The notes beneath the pieces are model-generated. The model was given only the letters and a program-made list of their open reading frames with translations, was not told the DNA's origin and did no database searches. A program made the position numbers and the translations under genes. From JBOGOC01 sp050747525 (GTDB taxonomy: Bacteria; Acidobacteriota; Polarisedimenticolia; JACPZX01; DASXTC01), in contig JBOGOC010000102.1 of NCBI GenBank assembly GCA_050747525.1, positions 1 through 64,000 on the forward strand: a stretch of 64,000 nt of DNA. The letters run 5' to 3'. Positions 46,296 to 54,651 of this stretch are shown here, piece after piece. Each line of letters begins with the position of its first letter. The stretch's first letter is position 1.

Positions 46296-48313
46296 GCGCG
46301 AGCGGGGCGACGGCTCGAGCCCAGTCGGCTCCGCCGGGCCATCGGCTCACGGCGCCGCGGCTCCTGCGCGGCCGGGCGCTCCGCGGGTGCAACGTCCATC
46401 ACCACTCGACGGTCTTCGTCCAGGGGATCGATCTCCGCGGGATGGCGGGCGCGAGCACGCGCGCCGCCGGGCCGGAGTTCCCCTCGCGCTTCATCGAGCG
46501 CTTCGCCGGCCTCGATCGACTCGTGTCCGGAGGGAGGCTCCAGGGAGGATTCCTGGAGCGCCTCAACGGCCCGGCGGGGGTCCCGCTCGATGAGGCGCTG
46601 CTCGAGGCGATCCTCGTCGTCGAGGAGCTCGCGGCCCGCACGATGCACCGCCTCGACGCACCCGACTTCGCCGCGATCGTCCCCCGCGAGGCGTCGCCGG
46701 CCGTCGTCGACCTCGTGTGGGAGTGCCACGCGGCCGGCATCTCGCGCGCCGCGGCCGTCGTCGCCCTCGCGGGCCTGCTCGAGCTGTTTCCGGCAGGCAT
46801 GTTCCGGGGCTCGCCGGTGGACTTCGCGGGGCTTCTCGCCCGGCTCCGCAGGCGATCTCTCAGGCGGCAGTGGACGACGACGGCGGCAGTGCTGATCCAG
46901 GCCGCCCGTCGGCGTGGCCTCCCCTGCGAGCCGCTCGCCGGCACGTACCTGCGGCTGGGCGATGGTGCGACCCAGCAGGTTCTCAACGCCTCCGCCCCGG
47001 AGGTCGGGCTCCGCCCGGTGGCCGACGCGCCGGGTGCCCGGCCGCCGCGCGACGGCGGTACGCCGAGCGAGGCGCACGCCGGCATGACGGAGCATCGGCT
47101 GCTCGTCGTCGATGGTCGCGTGGTCTCCGTGCTGCGCGTCGACCCCCCGGAGATCGTGGGCGACGGCCGGCGCACCGTCGCGCAGCTTGTCCAGTCGCTC
47201 AACGACGATCCGCTGCGCGACGGCATCCGGCTGTGCCGCGTCGAGATCGACGAGGCGCTGCGCTCGGCGCTCGAGGCGCGGGGCTCGCACCCGGAGGCCG
47301 TGCCGGAGCCGGGCGAGCGGATCCTGCTGGACGCGGCAGCGACCCTCGATCGCGGCGGCGTCCACACCGACGTCACGGGCGGCGTTCATCCGGACTATCG
47401 GGATTCCGCCCTCGCCGCGGCGGGGAGACTGAGGGTTGCCGCGGTGGACCTCGCGACCCCCGACATCGCGCGATCCCCGCGGGAGGCGGGAGGCGGCGTC
47501 ACGCGGGTGCGCTCGCGTCCCGAGCTGTTGCATCACGCCCTGCCGGGCAGTGGCGAGCCGCGCGACGTGGGAGGCGCGGTGCTGGATCTGATCTTCCCTC
47601 CGGGCGTGCCGGGCGTCGTGCCCACGGGGCTGATCCTCGGCGAGCGCCGGACCTCGTCGATCGCGAGGGAGCTCGACGGCCTGCTCCGCGCCTCGGGTCG
47701 GGCGGTCGGCCTCGCGCTCCGCAGCACGCGCACGAGGATCTCGGGCGAGCCCGTGGATCCGACCTCGCTCGGCCGGCGCGGCGCGGCGCGGTTCTTGCTC
47801 CGGGATCCACGGGTCGAATGCCTCGTCGCCGCGATGTCGCCGCGCAGCGTCGTCGAGCGAGGGCTGCGCCTGGACCGCACGAGCACCACCGCGATCCTGG
47901 ATCCGGAAGAGAGCGGGGATCCCGAGCGGTACCGCCGCGGGATCCATGTCGCCGTCCGGGCGACGAGCGGGCCGATCGTCGTCGGCGCGGGGAACCCGCA
48001 CATCCAGCTCCTGATGCAGGGACTCGAGCCGGAGCGCTTGTTTGTGATCCTGCCCCAGGGCGAGCGGGACGAGGGCAGGCTGAGTTGGTCCCCGGGTTGC
48101 GCCGTGGTCCTGCGCCGCCGGCGCGGCCGCGCGGAGACGGTCGAGCTGCGGCGGGGGAGGAAGACCCTGGCGTCGGTCGCGCCGGGGGCGGGTGACGCCG
48201 GGCCGCGCCGGATGCGCTCCCTCATGTACGCGACCGCGCTCGCGTTCGGCCTCGGTCTTTCCGGAGACGAGATCGCCGCGGCGGCCGAGCGGCGCCGCTA
48301 TCTGCGTCACTGA
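46292..48313 (+). CDS. Cyanophycin-synthetase-like protein with degenerate active sites
   Basis: A 673-residue protein. The N-terminal 160 residues match the CphA N-domain (LLRGRALRGCNVHH, GGFLERLNGPAG, VVEELAARTMHRLD). An ATP-grasp region follows (VVSVLRVDPPEIVGDGRRTV, GGVHTDVTGGVHPDY), then a shortened Mur-ligase-like region (FLLRDPRVECLVAAMSPRSV). CphA polymerises Asp and Arg and is about 870 residues, so the C-terminal Mur domain is truncated. Where CphA has E-V-N-A this protein has TRVRSR, and where it has the P-loop GTNGKTT this protein has GLILGERRT. Both catalytic centres therefore appear lost. It is the last gene of the operon; the IS inverted repeat begins six bases after the stop. 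Confidence 0.75.
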   Translation: MSASGATARAQSAPPGHRLTAPRLLRGRALRGCNVHHHSTVFVQGIDLRGMAGASTRAAGPEFPSRFIERFAGLDRLVSGGRLQGGFLERLNGPAGVPLDEALLEAILVVEELAARTMHRLDAPDFAAIVPREASPAVVDLVWECHAAGISRAAAVVALAGLLELFPAGMFRGSPVDFAGLLARLRRRSLRRQWTTTAAVLIQAARRRGLPCEPLAGTYLRLGDGATQQVLNASAPEVGLRPVADAPGARPPRDGGTPSEAHAGMTEHRLLVVDGRVVSVLRVDPPEIVGDGRRTVAQLVQSLNDDPLRDGIRLCRVEIDEALRSALEARGSHPEAVPEPGERILLDAAATLDRGGVHTDVTGGVHPDYRDSALAAAGRLRVAAVDLATPDIARSPREAGGGVTRVRSRPELLHHALPGSGEPRDVGGAVLDLIFPPGVPGVVPTGLILGERRTSSIARELDGLLRASGRAVGLALRSTRTRISGEPVDPTSLGRRGAARFLLRDPRVECLVAAMSPRSVVERGLRLDRTSTTAILDPEESGDPERYRRGIHVAVRATSGPIVVGAGNPHIQLLMQGLEPERLFVILPQGERDEGRLSWSPGCAVVLRRRRGRAETVELRRGRKTLASVAPGAGDAGPRRMRSLMYATALAFGLGLSGDEIAAAAERRRYLRH

Positions 48314-48318
48314 GCATA

Positions 48319-48337
48319 GTGGTGCTGAAAATGGTGC
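48319..48337 (+). repeat. IS left terminal inverted repeat
   Basis: GTGGTGCTGAAAATGGTGC; its reverse complement matches 49689-49707 with two mismatches. Confidence 0.75.
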
Positions 48338-48458
48338 AGCCACGGGCATCTGACCGCGGGTGGACACACAGGCGATGTCACCGACCTAGCAATCTCATTC
48401 CATTTCAGATGCTTAGACGTTTCGGAGCACCCGGCACGCCGCTTGTTCTCACGCGGGC

Positions 48459-49619
48459 ATGCACTGGCCCGGCGTGGCGGTCGAACACCAGCAGGATTTC
48501 ACTCCACCATTCTGCCCGCGGCGCCGATGCTCCGAGCATCGTTGCGTCGATCCATCCAGCTACCGGTTCGCTCCCTATGGTTCCTACTCGACTCTGAAGC
48601 AGTCCAACATCCCGCGATTCAGGTGCCTGACCTGCCGCAAGACCTTCTCCCGGCAGTCGTTCGCCACGTCTTACTATCTCAAGCGCGCCGAGCTGCTGGT
48701 CCCCATCGCCGCGGGGCTGGTGGCCGGCTCGGCCCATCGCCAGATCGCCCGGACTCTGCGCTGCGCCCCGTCCACCGTCACCCGCCAGTCGGCCCGACTG
48801 GGGCGCCACGGCCTGCTGCTTCTGGCCCGCTCGCTGACCCAGCTGGCCGGACGGCTCAACGAGCCAGTGGTCATCGACCACTTCGAGACCTTCGAGTTCA
48901 CCCAGGACTACCCGCTGGGCATCGCCACGGCCGTGGGATCGGAGTCGTGGTTCGTCTACGCCATCGACCCGGCCCCTCACCGCAGAGCAGGAAGGCTCTC
49001 CGACGAGCAGAAGCGCCGGCTCAAGAAGCGCCCCGAGCGCCAGCTGAAGGGAGGCTACAGGAAATCCGCGCAGCGCCTGTTCGACGTTCTGTGCCGCCTT
49101 CCAGGATCCGCCGCTGGACTCGAGCTCATCGGCGACGGCCACCAGGCCTACGCGCAGGCCGCTCAACGCCCCGCCCCACCGGTGATCCGGCTGCGCAGCT
49201 TCCCCAACCCGAAGCGCGGCCCCAAGGGGTCACCCCGCAGCCTGTCGGCACGCCTGCGCGACCGGGCCATGTTCCCCGTGGACGTCCTGCATGCGCTGGT
49301 GCGCCACTCGGTAGCGCATCATCGACGAGAGACCATCGCCTTCGGACGGCGCCTCAACGCCCTGATGGAGCGGTTCTTCCTGACCGCGGCATGGCGCAAC
49401 TTCGTGAAGGGCCGCTCCGAGCGAAAGCCCGACCCGCAAACGCCCGCCATGCGGCTGAAGCTGACGGACAGGCCATGGCTGTGGGGGCGTGTGGTGTGTC
49501 AGCGGCTGTTCCCCGACAGGGAGTCGACTCCCGCCCCCTGGGATGAGCTCTATCGCCGGCTCTGGAAGACGCCCCTCCTCGGCACCAACGCCCGCCACGA
49601 GCTCAAGCTCGCCTTCTAG
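48459..49619 (+). CDS. IS1-like DDE transposase
   Basis: A 386-residue protein. An N-terminal zinc-finger-like region (CPRRRCSEHRC, then FRCLTCRKTFSRQ) is followed by a helix-turn-helix (HRQIARTLRCAPSTVTRQSA). Candidate catalytic acids are in VVIDHFETFEF and LELIGDGHQAY. The C-terminal segment TPAMRLKLTDRPW matches the ending common in IS1-type transposases. The exact start is uncertain because conserved sequence begins only at the zinc finger. The gene appears intact. Confidence 0.8.
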   Translation: MHWPGVAVEHQQDFTPPFCPRRRCSEHRCVDPSSYRFAPYGSYSTLKQSNIPRFRCLTCRKTFSRQSFATSYYLKRAELLVPIAAGLVAGSAHRQIARTLRCAPSTVTRQSARLGRHGLLLLARSLTQLAGRLNEPVVIDHFETFEFTQDYPLGIATAVGSESWFVYAIDPAPHRRAGRLSDEQKRRLKKRPERQLKGGYRKSAQRLFDVLCRLPGSAAGLELIGDGHQAYAQAAQRPAPPVIRLRSFPNPKRGPKGSPRSLSARLRDRAMFPVDVLHALVRHSVAHHRRETIAFGRRLNALMERFFLTAAWRNFVKGRSERKPDPQTPAMRLKLTDRPWLWGRVVCQRLFPDRESTPAPWDELYRRLWKTPLLGTNARHELKLAF

Positions 49620-49688
49620 AAGCGCTCACCTCTGCGGAGCTTGATGACCGGCCTCGAGATCCGCTCATTCAAAACAGCCCGGGGACCC

Positions 49689-49707
49689 GCACCATTCTCC
49701 GCACCAC
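49689..49707 (-). repeat. IS right terminal inverted repeat
   Basis: GCACCATTCTCCGCACCAC; the reverse complement matches 48319-48337 at 17 of 19 positions. Confidence 0.75.
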
Positions 49708-49714
49708 GATGGAT

Positions 49715-50965
49715 TCAGTCGCCGAAGAACAGATCGCGCACGGCGAGGGAGTGGTAGATGCCGGTGGGACTGTGCCCGACCCCCGGGATCAGGAGGGCCT
49801 CGTGCACGGGCCCTCCGAAGTGGTGCGCGAGGTGCTGCTGGAAGCGGAGGCCGCGCTCCAGTCGGTGCGCACCCTGGAGCATCGCCGCGCAGGTCACGTC
49901 GAGGTCGCTGGCGGCCGGGTCGTCGTCCTCCAGGCCCAGGAGGTAGGCCACGCGCCGCCGTCGGTAGGATGTCCGGAGTTCCTCCGGCGGGGTGGCCGCG
50001 ACGTAGAGGTTCGGATCCTCCAGGCCGTACTTCCATTCGTTGTAGTTGCTGCAGCCCGTCGGGATGCCGAAGCTCCCGCCCGGCAGCAACCGCTTGACGT
50101 CGAGGTAGCTGTAGGTGCCCGGGTTCGCCGGCGCGTAGAGCAGCGGCAGCATGTTCCACGGCCCCTCGACCGGGCTCGCGAGGGCGAACCGCTGGACGAA
50201 CTGGCCTCCCGCCGAGTGTCCCGTGACGATGACCTGCCGAAGGTTGGGGAACCGCACGCGCGCGTGAAGGACCTCCAGGATCTCGTCGAGCGCCTGGTAG
50301 GAGCTGATGGCGGGCGGCGCCGACCGGTCGCCGTCCTTCCAATCCGAGTTGTCCTCCCAGAAGACTTCGCCCAGGGACGGCCCGTCCGTCTCGATGCGAA
50401 ACCAGGGCGCGACGATCAGCGTGCGGCGCTGCGCGTCCTCCTTCTCGGCCGCCTCCCAGAGGCGCCGGTAATAGGCGTCCGCGTCCCGGTTGGTTCCGTG
50501 GATCACGAGCACGGCGCGCACGACGTCCTGGCTGCCCGCGTCGAGCGAGTGGTTCCCGTAGTACCTGAGGTGAAGGCCGTTCGACAGGCCGAACTGCCGA
50601 AGGTGCAGCTCATACCGAGGCGTGCAGATTCCGCCGGTCATCTGATAGTCGGAAGGGCACGGGAGACACGATCCGCCGCCGGTGCAGCCGGCGACGACGT
50701 CGCACGCCGTGGGGCAGGCCGGGGACTCGCAGACGACGTCGGGATCGCCCGTGGTGCCGGCCGGGCAGACACACCTGCCGCCCATGCATACTGCGTCGAG
50801 GCCGCACGCGTGCTCGCAAATCATCGCCTGGCGGGGGACGGTTGGCACCTTTCTCGGCCGTGCCGGCGGCCCTTCCAGCTGCGCCACCGGCGCAGGCCAC
50901 ACGACGCCGATCAGGAGACCGACTCCGAGGAGGCGGACGAGGGTGCTCACGCAGGAGGTGGCCAT
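49715..50965 (-). CDS. Exported alpha/beta hydrolase with N-terminal Cys-rich module
   Basis: A 416-residue protein. The ATG at 50965 has AAGGTG upstream and opens a signal peptide (VSTLVRLLGVGLLIGVVWPA). Residues about 45-115 are rich in cysteine (CEHACGLDAVCMGGRCVCPA, then CPTACDVVAGC), resembling EGF-like or disulfide-knot modules. The hydrolase domain has AVLVIHGTNRDADA, the nucleophile elbow TGHSAGGQFVQRF and a C-terminal GVGHSPTGIY His segment. It is the third relative of the hydrolases at 40721 and 44760. It lies outside the IS and converges with it. Confidence 0.82.
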   Translation of the reverse strand: MATSCVSTLVRLLGVGLLIGVVWPAPVAQLEGPPARPRKVPTVPRQAMICEHACGLDAVCMGGRCVCPAGTTGDPDVVCESPACPTACDVVAGCTGGGSCLPCPSDYQMTGGICTPRYELHLRQFGLSNGLHLRYYGNHSLDAGSQDVVRAVLVIHGTNRDADAYYRRLWEAAEKEDAQRRTLIVAPWFRIETDGPSLGEVFWEDNSDWKDGDRSAPPAISSYQALDEILEVLHARVRFPNLRQVIVTGHSAGGQFVQRFALASPVEGPWNMLPLLYAPANPGTYSYLDVKRLLPGGSFGIPTGCSNYNEWKYGLEDPNLYVAATPPEELRTSYRRRRVAYLLGLEDDDPAASDLDVTCAAMLQGAHRLERGLRFQQHLAHHFGGPVHEALLIPGVGHSPTGIYHSLAVRDLFFGD

Positions 50966-51281
50966 CTCGCACCTTCTTTTTGCGGGGTTGTGTGTGACAC
51001 GCACATCGGCCGGGCGGGGGCCGCTGCCGCTCCGGTCGTTGGGTCTTCGAGCCGATCGCAAGCGGTGGCGGGCCGGCAGAGAAACGTAAAGTCCGGGTCA
51101 ATCTAGTCCGCTCTCCGAGCGGAGGCAAGAGGCAAGTTCCCGGGTCGTCATCCCGACGAGCGCGGTCGCGATGCCCGGCGGACCACCTCGCGGCACCCAT
51201 CGTCCCGAGTGGCCCACACCCGGCCCCCACTTCTGAAGCCGAGAACCGGCCCGGCCAGGCGACCGCCACAAGTGCCTAGCC
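50966..51281. other. Intergenic region, 316 bases, upstream of tRNA-Pro
   Basis: I see no gene, RNA or strong hairpin here. It contains the promoter region of the hydrolase (minus) and, at its right end, the flank shared with the repeat at 33769. Confidence 0.5.
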
Positions 51282-51311
51282 TGGTGTAACATGCGCCCCG
51301 TCGGGGCGTGG
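51282..51311 (+). repeat. Direct repeat, right copy; spans the tRNA-Pro 5' end
   Basis: These 30 bases match 33769-33798 with two mismatches. Twenty bases lie upstream of the tRNA and ten inside it. The core CGCCCCGTCGGGGCG is an inverted repeat, which could itself be recognised by a recombinase. Confidence 0.6.
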
Positions 51312-51378
51312 CGCAGCCTGGTAGCGCACCTGCTTTGGGAGCAGGGGGCCGGAGGTTCGAATCCTCTCGCCCCGACCA
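51302..51378 (+). tRNA. tRNA-Pro (TGG)
   Basis: A full cloverleaf: acceptor stem CGGGGCG/CGCCCCG, D arm GCGC/GCGC, anticodon stem CCTGC/GCAGG with loop TTTGGGA (anticodon TGG), T arm with GTTCGAATC, and an encoded CCA at 51376-51378. Confidence 0.95.
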
Positions 51379-51409
51379 CCGATATCCTCTCCACGGAGAC
51401 GGCCTCCAG

Positions 51410-52822
51410 GTGATCTGGCTCCAGCGCGCCCTCATCGCGGCGACCGTCGTCCTGCTGGGATGGTTCCTTCCCACGCTCTTCTTCGACGACGCCTACATCA
51501 CCTTCCGCTACGCCGTGAACCTGGCGGCCGGCGACGGGTTCACGTGGAATCCCCCGGAGCGCGTGCTGGGAGTCACCACGCCGCTCTACACGCTTCTTCT
51601 GGCGGGCGCCGCGCGGGCGGGGGCCGACCTGGAGTCGGCGGCGCTGTGGTTCGGCCTGGGCGGGCATCTGCTGATGTGCCTCATTGTGTTCGAGGCGATG
51701 CGGCTGCTGATCCCCGATGAAGGGAAGGGGGCGGGCCTGGTCCCGCTGGGCGGGGCGCTGCTGTGCGCGCTGCATCCGCATCTGGCGCTGACGGCGATGG
51801 GGGGCATGGAGACGCCGCTGTACGTGGCGCTGCTGCTGGGCACGTTCGTGGCGGCGGCGCGCGGCGCATCCAGGGGCGCGGGCGGGCTGCTCGGTCTGGC
51901 GCTGCTCACGCGTCCCGACGCGGTGCTGGCGGCGCCGCCGGCCGCGTGGCTGCTGCGACGCGCCGGAGGCCGGCTGATGCCGGCGGCGATCACCGCGGCC
52001 GTGGTGACGGCTCCGTGGGTCCTGTACGCGATGTGGGCCTTCGGGTCGCCGTTGCCGCATTCCATCGCCGCCAAGAGGGTCGTGCATCCTTTCGGTCCCT
52101 TCCAGATCCTCCTGGAGTTCGGCTCGTTCCTGTGGGACGACCCGATGCTGCTGGCAGCCATCCCGCTGGCGCTGTGGGGGCTCGAGCGCCGCAAGCGCGA
52201 GCCGCTCTCGCTCGCGCTGGCGGCCTTCTGCGTGCTGTACCTGGCGGCGTACGCCGCGAGCGGCATCACGCCGTTTCCCTGGTATGTGAATCCGTTGCTG
52301 CCTCCGCTCCTGATGCTGGGCCTGGCGGGGGTGGACGACCTGCTGGGGCGCGTCCGGATCGATCGGCGCCTCTCCTGGGCGGCGGTCCTGGTGGTGGCGC
52401 TGGGCTTTGCCGGTGTGCAGCTGGACAAGCAGAGCCGCATGCTGAGCGATGCGTGGGAGCAGTGGGAAGGCCAGTACGAGCTGGTGGCGCGCTGGCTCAT
52501 GAGCAACTCGCGCCCGGGCGACCGGATCCTGGTGGGGGAGGTGGGCGTGGTGGGGTACCTGCTCCCCGAGCGCGTGGTGCTCGACTCGTCGGGGATCAAC
52601 TCGCCCGAGGTGCTGAAGCTGCGCCGGGGGCGCAGGGAAGAAGACCCTCAGTGGACCCGCGATGTCATCCAGAAGCTGCGCCCGGACTACATCGCCACGT
52701 CGATCGACTACCTCAACATCCGTGTGTTGAGCGAGGAGCCATGGTTTCAGCAAAGCTACGAGCGGGTGGAGCCGCCCCTACTCGACAGGGAAGGTCAGGT
52801 CATCTTCAAGCGCCGCATCTGA
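51410..52822 (+). CDS. Polytopic membrane protein, glycosyltransferase-like
   Basis: About 470 residues with a GTG start at 51410, 32 bases after the tRNA. At least nine hydrophobic helices are visible (LIAATVVLLGWFLPTLFF, FCVLYLAAYAASGITPFPWY and others). An FFDDAYITFRYAVNLAAGDG segment after the first helix matches the acidic loop of membrane arabinosyl/mannosyl-type glycosyltransferases (GT-C fold) that use lipid-linked sugars. The C-terminal part is a soluble domain (LVGEVGVVGYLLPERVVLDS). The acceptor is unknown. Confidence 0.8.
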   Translation: MIWLQRALIAATVVLLGWFLPTLFFDDAYITFRYAVNLAAGDGFTWNPPERVLGVTTPLYTLLLAGAARAGADLESAALWFGLGGHLLMCLIVFEAMRLLIPDEGKGAGLVPLGGALLCALHPHLALTAMGGMETPLYVALLLGTFVAAARGASRGAGGLLGLALLTRPDAVLAAPPAAWLLRRAGGRLMPAAITAAVVTAPWVLYAMWAFGSPLPHSIAAKRVVHPFGPFQILLEFGSFLWDDPMLLAAIPLALWGLERRKREPLSLALAAFCVLYLAAYAASGITPFPWYVNPLLPPLLMLGLAGVDDLLGRVRIDRRLSWAAVLVVALGFAGVQLDKQSRMLSDAWEQWEGQYELVARWLMSNSRPGDRILVGEVGVVGYLLPERVVLDSSGINSPEVLKLRRGRREEDPQWTRDVIQKLRPDYIATSIDYLNIRVLSEEPWFQQSYERVEPPLLDREGQVIFKRRI

Positions 52823-52842
52823 CCTCCGCGTGGCGGCGCCGC

Positions 52843-54651
52843 ATGACCGGCCAGCACGCCACGCGCGCCGACGTGGCCGACCTGGCGGGGGCCTTCTGCA
52901 TCGGGGACGGCTGCGCGCGCGTGCTCGATCCGTCGTGCGGCGAAGGGGTGTTCTTGCAGCGCGCCGCGCTGCGGCTGCGGGCCTCCGGAGCGGGGTCAGG
53001 CGGGCTGACCGGTGTGGAGATCGATGCCGCGCTCGCCCGCGCCGCGCGCCGGCGCGTGCCCGGGGCCACCATCGTGCCCGGTGACTTCCTGGCCCTGGCG
53101 GCGTCACCGGCCGCAGGCCGGCACCCGTCGCCGCGGCGGCCGTTCGACGCGATCATTGGCAACCCGCCCTACGTGCGGCACGAGCTTCTGGGCGCCGCGC
53201 GCAAGAAGGAGCTGGCCGCGCTCGGCGGCCGGGAGGGGTGGCCCCGCCTGTCGGGGCGTTGCGACCTTCACGCCTGGTTCTGGGCCCCCGCGTTGTCGTG
53301 CCTGAAGGACGGTGGACGGCTGGCCTGGGTGGTGAGCGCCACCTGGATGGACGCGGGCTACGGGGCCGCGCTGCGGCAGTGGCTGACCGGGCACGCCGCG
53401 CTGGTGGCGGTGGTCGAGTCGGACGTGGAGAGCTGGTTCGACGAGGCGCGGGTGCGCACCGTGATCGTCGTGCTGGAGAAAGGGCGGCGCGCCGCCGAGG
53501 GCCCCGCCCGGTTCGTGCGCCTGTCGAGCCGGCTGGACGAGATCGCTCCCACGTCGCTTTCCGGCGAGACGCGGCGGGCGCGCCTCGACGCGCTGGCCAG
53601 CGACATCGTGAAGGGCGGCGCGTCGGGGCCGGGCTGGCGCGCGCGCGAGGTGGAGTCCGGCGGGCTGATCGGCTCCACGTGGGGATCGGCGCTGGCGGCC
53701 AGCGAGCTGTGCGTGGAGATGATCGGTCTGGCCGGGGAGCGCCTGGTCCCCCTGGATCGCGTGGCCACCGTGCGCTGGGGGATCAAGACGGGAGACGACC
53801 GCGTCTTCTTTCCAGCGCTCGAAGACGCGCCCCGGATGGAGCGCGGCGTCCTGTCGCCGGCGGTGTTCCGTCTGGCCGATCTGGATGGCGTCGTGGTGAA
53901 GCCTCGCCACGCGCGCCGGTCGTTGCTGCTGGTGGACACCCGCAGCCCGCGGCATCGCAGGCTCCTGGTCCGGCCGGGCTCGCGCGTCGCCGCGTGGCTG
54001 CGCGAAGCCGAGAAGAATCGAGCCACGCACCGACGGCCCACCTGCAGGGCCCGCGAGCGCCACGGCGCTCCGGAGGAAGGCGGGCGCCGGTGGTTCGAGC
54101 TGCGCCCGGGGCCGCCGGGAGCGATCCTCTGGTCGATCATGCATCAGTACCGCCACCTGGCGCCGCTCAACCCGGCGGGCTGCCCGGCCAACGACAACCT
54201 CCTGCTGATCGATCCGCGTCCCGGCGTGAGCCCGCGGCTGCTCGCGGCGCTCCTGAACAGCCACGTGCAGGCGCTGCTCAAGGAGGCGGCGGGCCGGCGC
54301 CGCAATGAAGGGATGCTCAAGATGCAGGCGGCCGACGTGCGCAGGATGCTGGTCCCCGATCCACGGCGGATCACGGCGGCGCGGGCGGCGGCTGTCATCA
54401 AGACCTTCGATGCGCTCGCCGGGCGGCGCATCGACGCGGTGACGGCCGAGTGCCTGAAGCCGGATCGCATCCGCCTGGATCGCGCGGTGCTCGCCGCGCT
54501 GGGGCTGCCGGGCCGGACGGTGGAGTCCATGGCCCGGCGCATCGCGGCCGACCTGACCGCGATGCATGCGCGCGAGCGCGTGCGCGAGGGGGACGCCGTG
54601 CGCAGTCGCCGGCGCGGCCGCGCCCTCAGATCGGCTGGCGGCCCTGGATGA
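52843..54651 (+). CDS. N6-adenine DNA methyltransferase (Eco57I-like), orphan
   Basis: A 602-residue protein starting at an ATG 20 bases after the previous stop. The SAM-binding motif I is VLDPSCGEGVFL and the catalytic motif IV is IIGNPPYVRHE, which marks gamma-type adenine methylases. The C-terminal 300 residues contain a target-recognition-like region (RVATVRWGIKTGDDRVFFPA, then NDNLLLIDPRPGVSPRLLAA). No restriction endonuclease motif is seen in this protein and no nuclease gene is adjacent, so it may be solitary. The 3' end overlaps the small minus-strand gene by 26 bases. Confidence 0.87.
   Translation: MTGQHATRADVADLAGAFCIGDGCARVLDPSCGEGVFLQRAALRLRASGAGSGGLTGVEIDAALARAARRRVPGATIVPGDFLALAASPAAGRHPSPRRPFDAIIGNPPYVRHELLGAARKKELAALGGREGWPRLSGRCDLHAWFWAPALSCLKDGGRLAWVVSATWMDAGYGAALRQWLTGHAALVAVVESDVESWFDEARVRTVIVVLEKGRRAAEGPARFVRLSSRLDEIAPTSLSGETRRARLDALASDIVKGGASGPGWRAREVESGGLIGSTWGSALAASELCVEMIGLAGERLVPLDRVATVRWGIKTGDDRVFFPALEDAPRMERGVLSPAVFRLADLDGVVVKPRHARRSLLLVDTRSPRHRRLLVRPGSRVAAWLREAEKNRATHRRPTCRARERHGAPEEGGRRWFELRPGPPGAILWSIMHQYRHLAPLNPAGCPANDNLLLIDPRPGVSPRLLAALLNSHVQALLKEAAGRRRNEGMLKMQAADVRRMLVPDPRRITAARAAAVIKTFDALAGRRIDAVTAECLKPDRIRLDRAVLAALGLPGRTVESMARRIAADLTAMHARERVREGDAVRSRRRGRALRSAGGPG

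Larger units (their letters stand above)
48319..49707 (+). mobile_element. Complete insertion sequence, IS1-like, about 1.39 kb
   Basis: The element is bounded by 19-base inverted repeats that match at 17 positions, and it contains a single transposase gene. The terminal sequence GTGGTGCTG resembles the IS1 end GGTGATGCTG. No target duplication is evident next to the repeats. It is inserted neatly between the stop of the cyanophycin-synthetase-like gene and the stop of the convergent hydrolase. Confidence 0.75.

Noticed and set aside
48300..49730. Target-site duplication of the IS
   Set aside because: Bases outside the two inverted repeats do not match over 8-9 positions.
51308..51409. N-terminal extension of the membrane glycosyltransferase gene through the tRNA-Pro
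   Set aside because: The tRNA is complete with CCA, so the extension would translate a tRNA. The GTG at 51410 directly precedes the first membrane helix.
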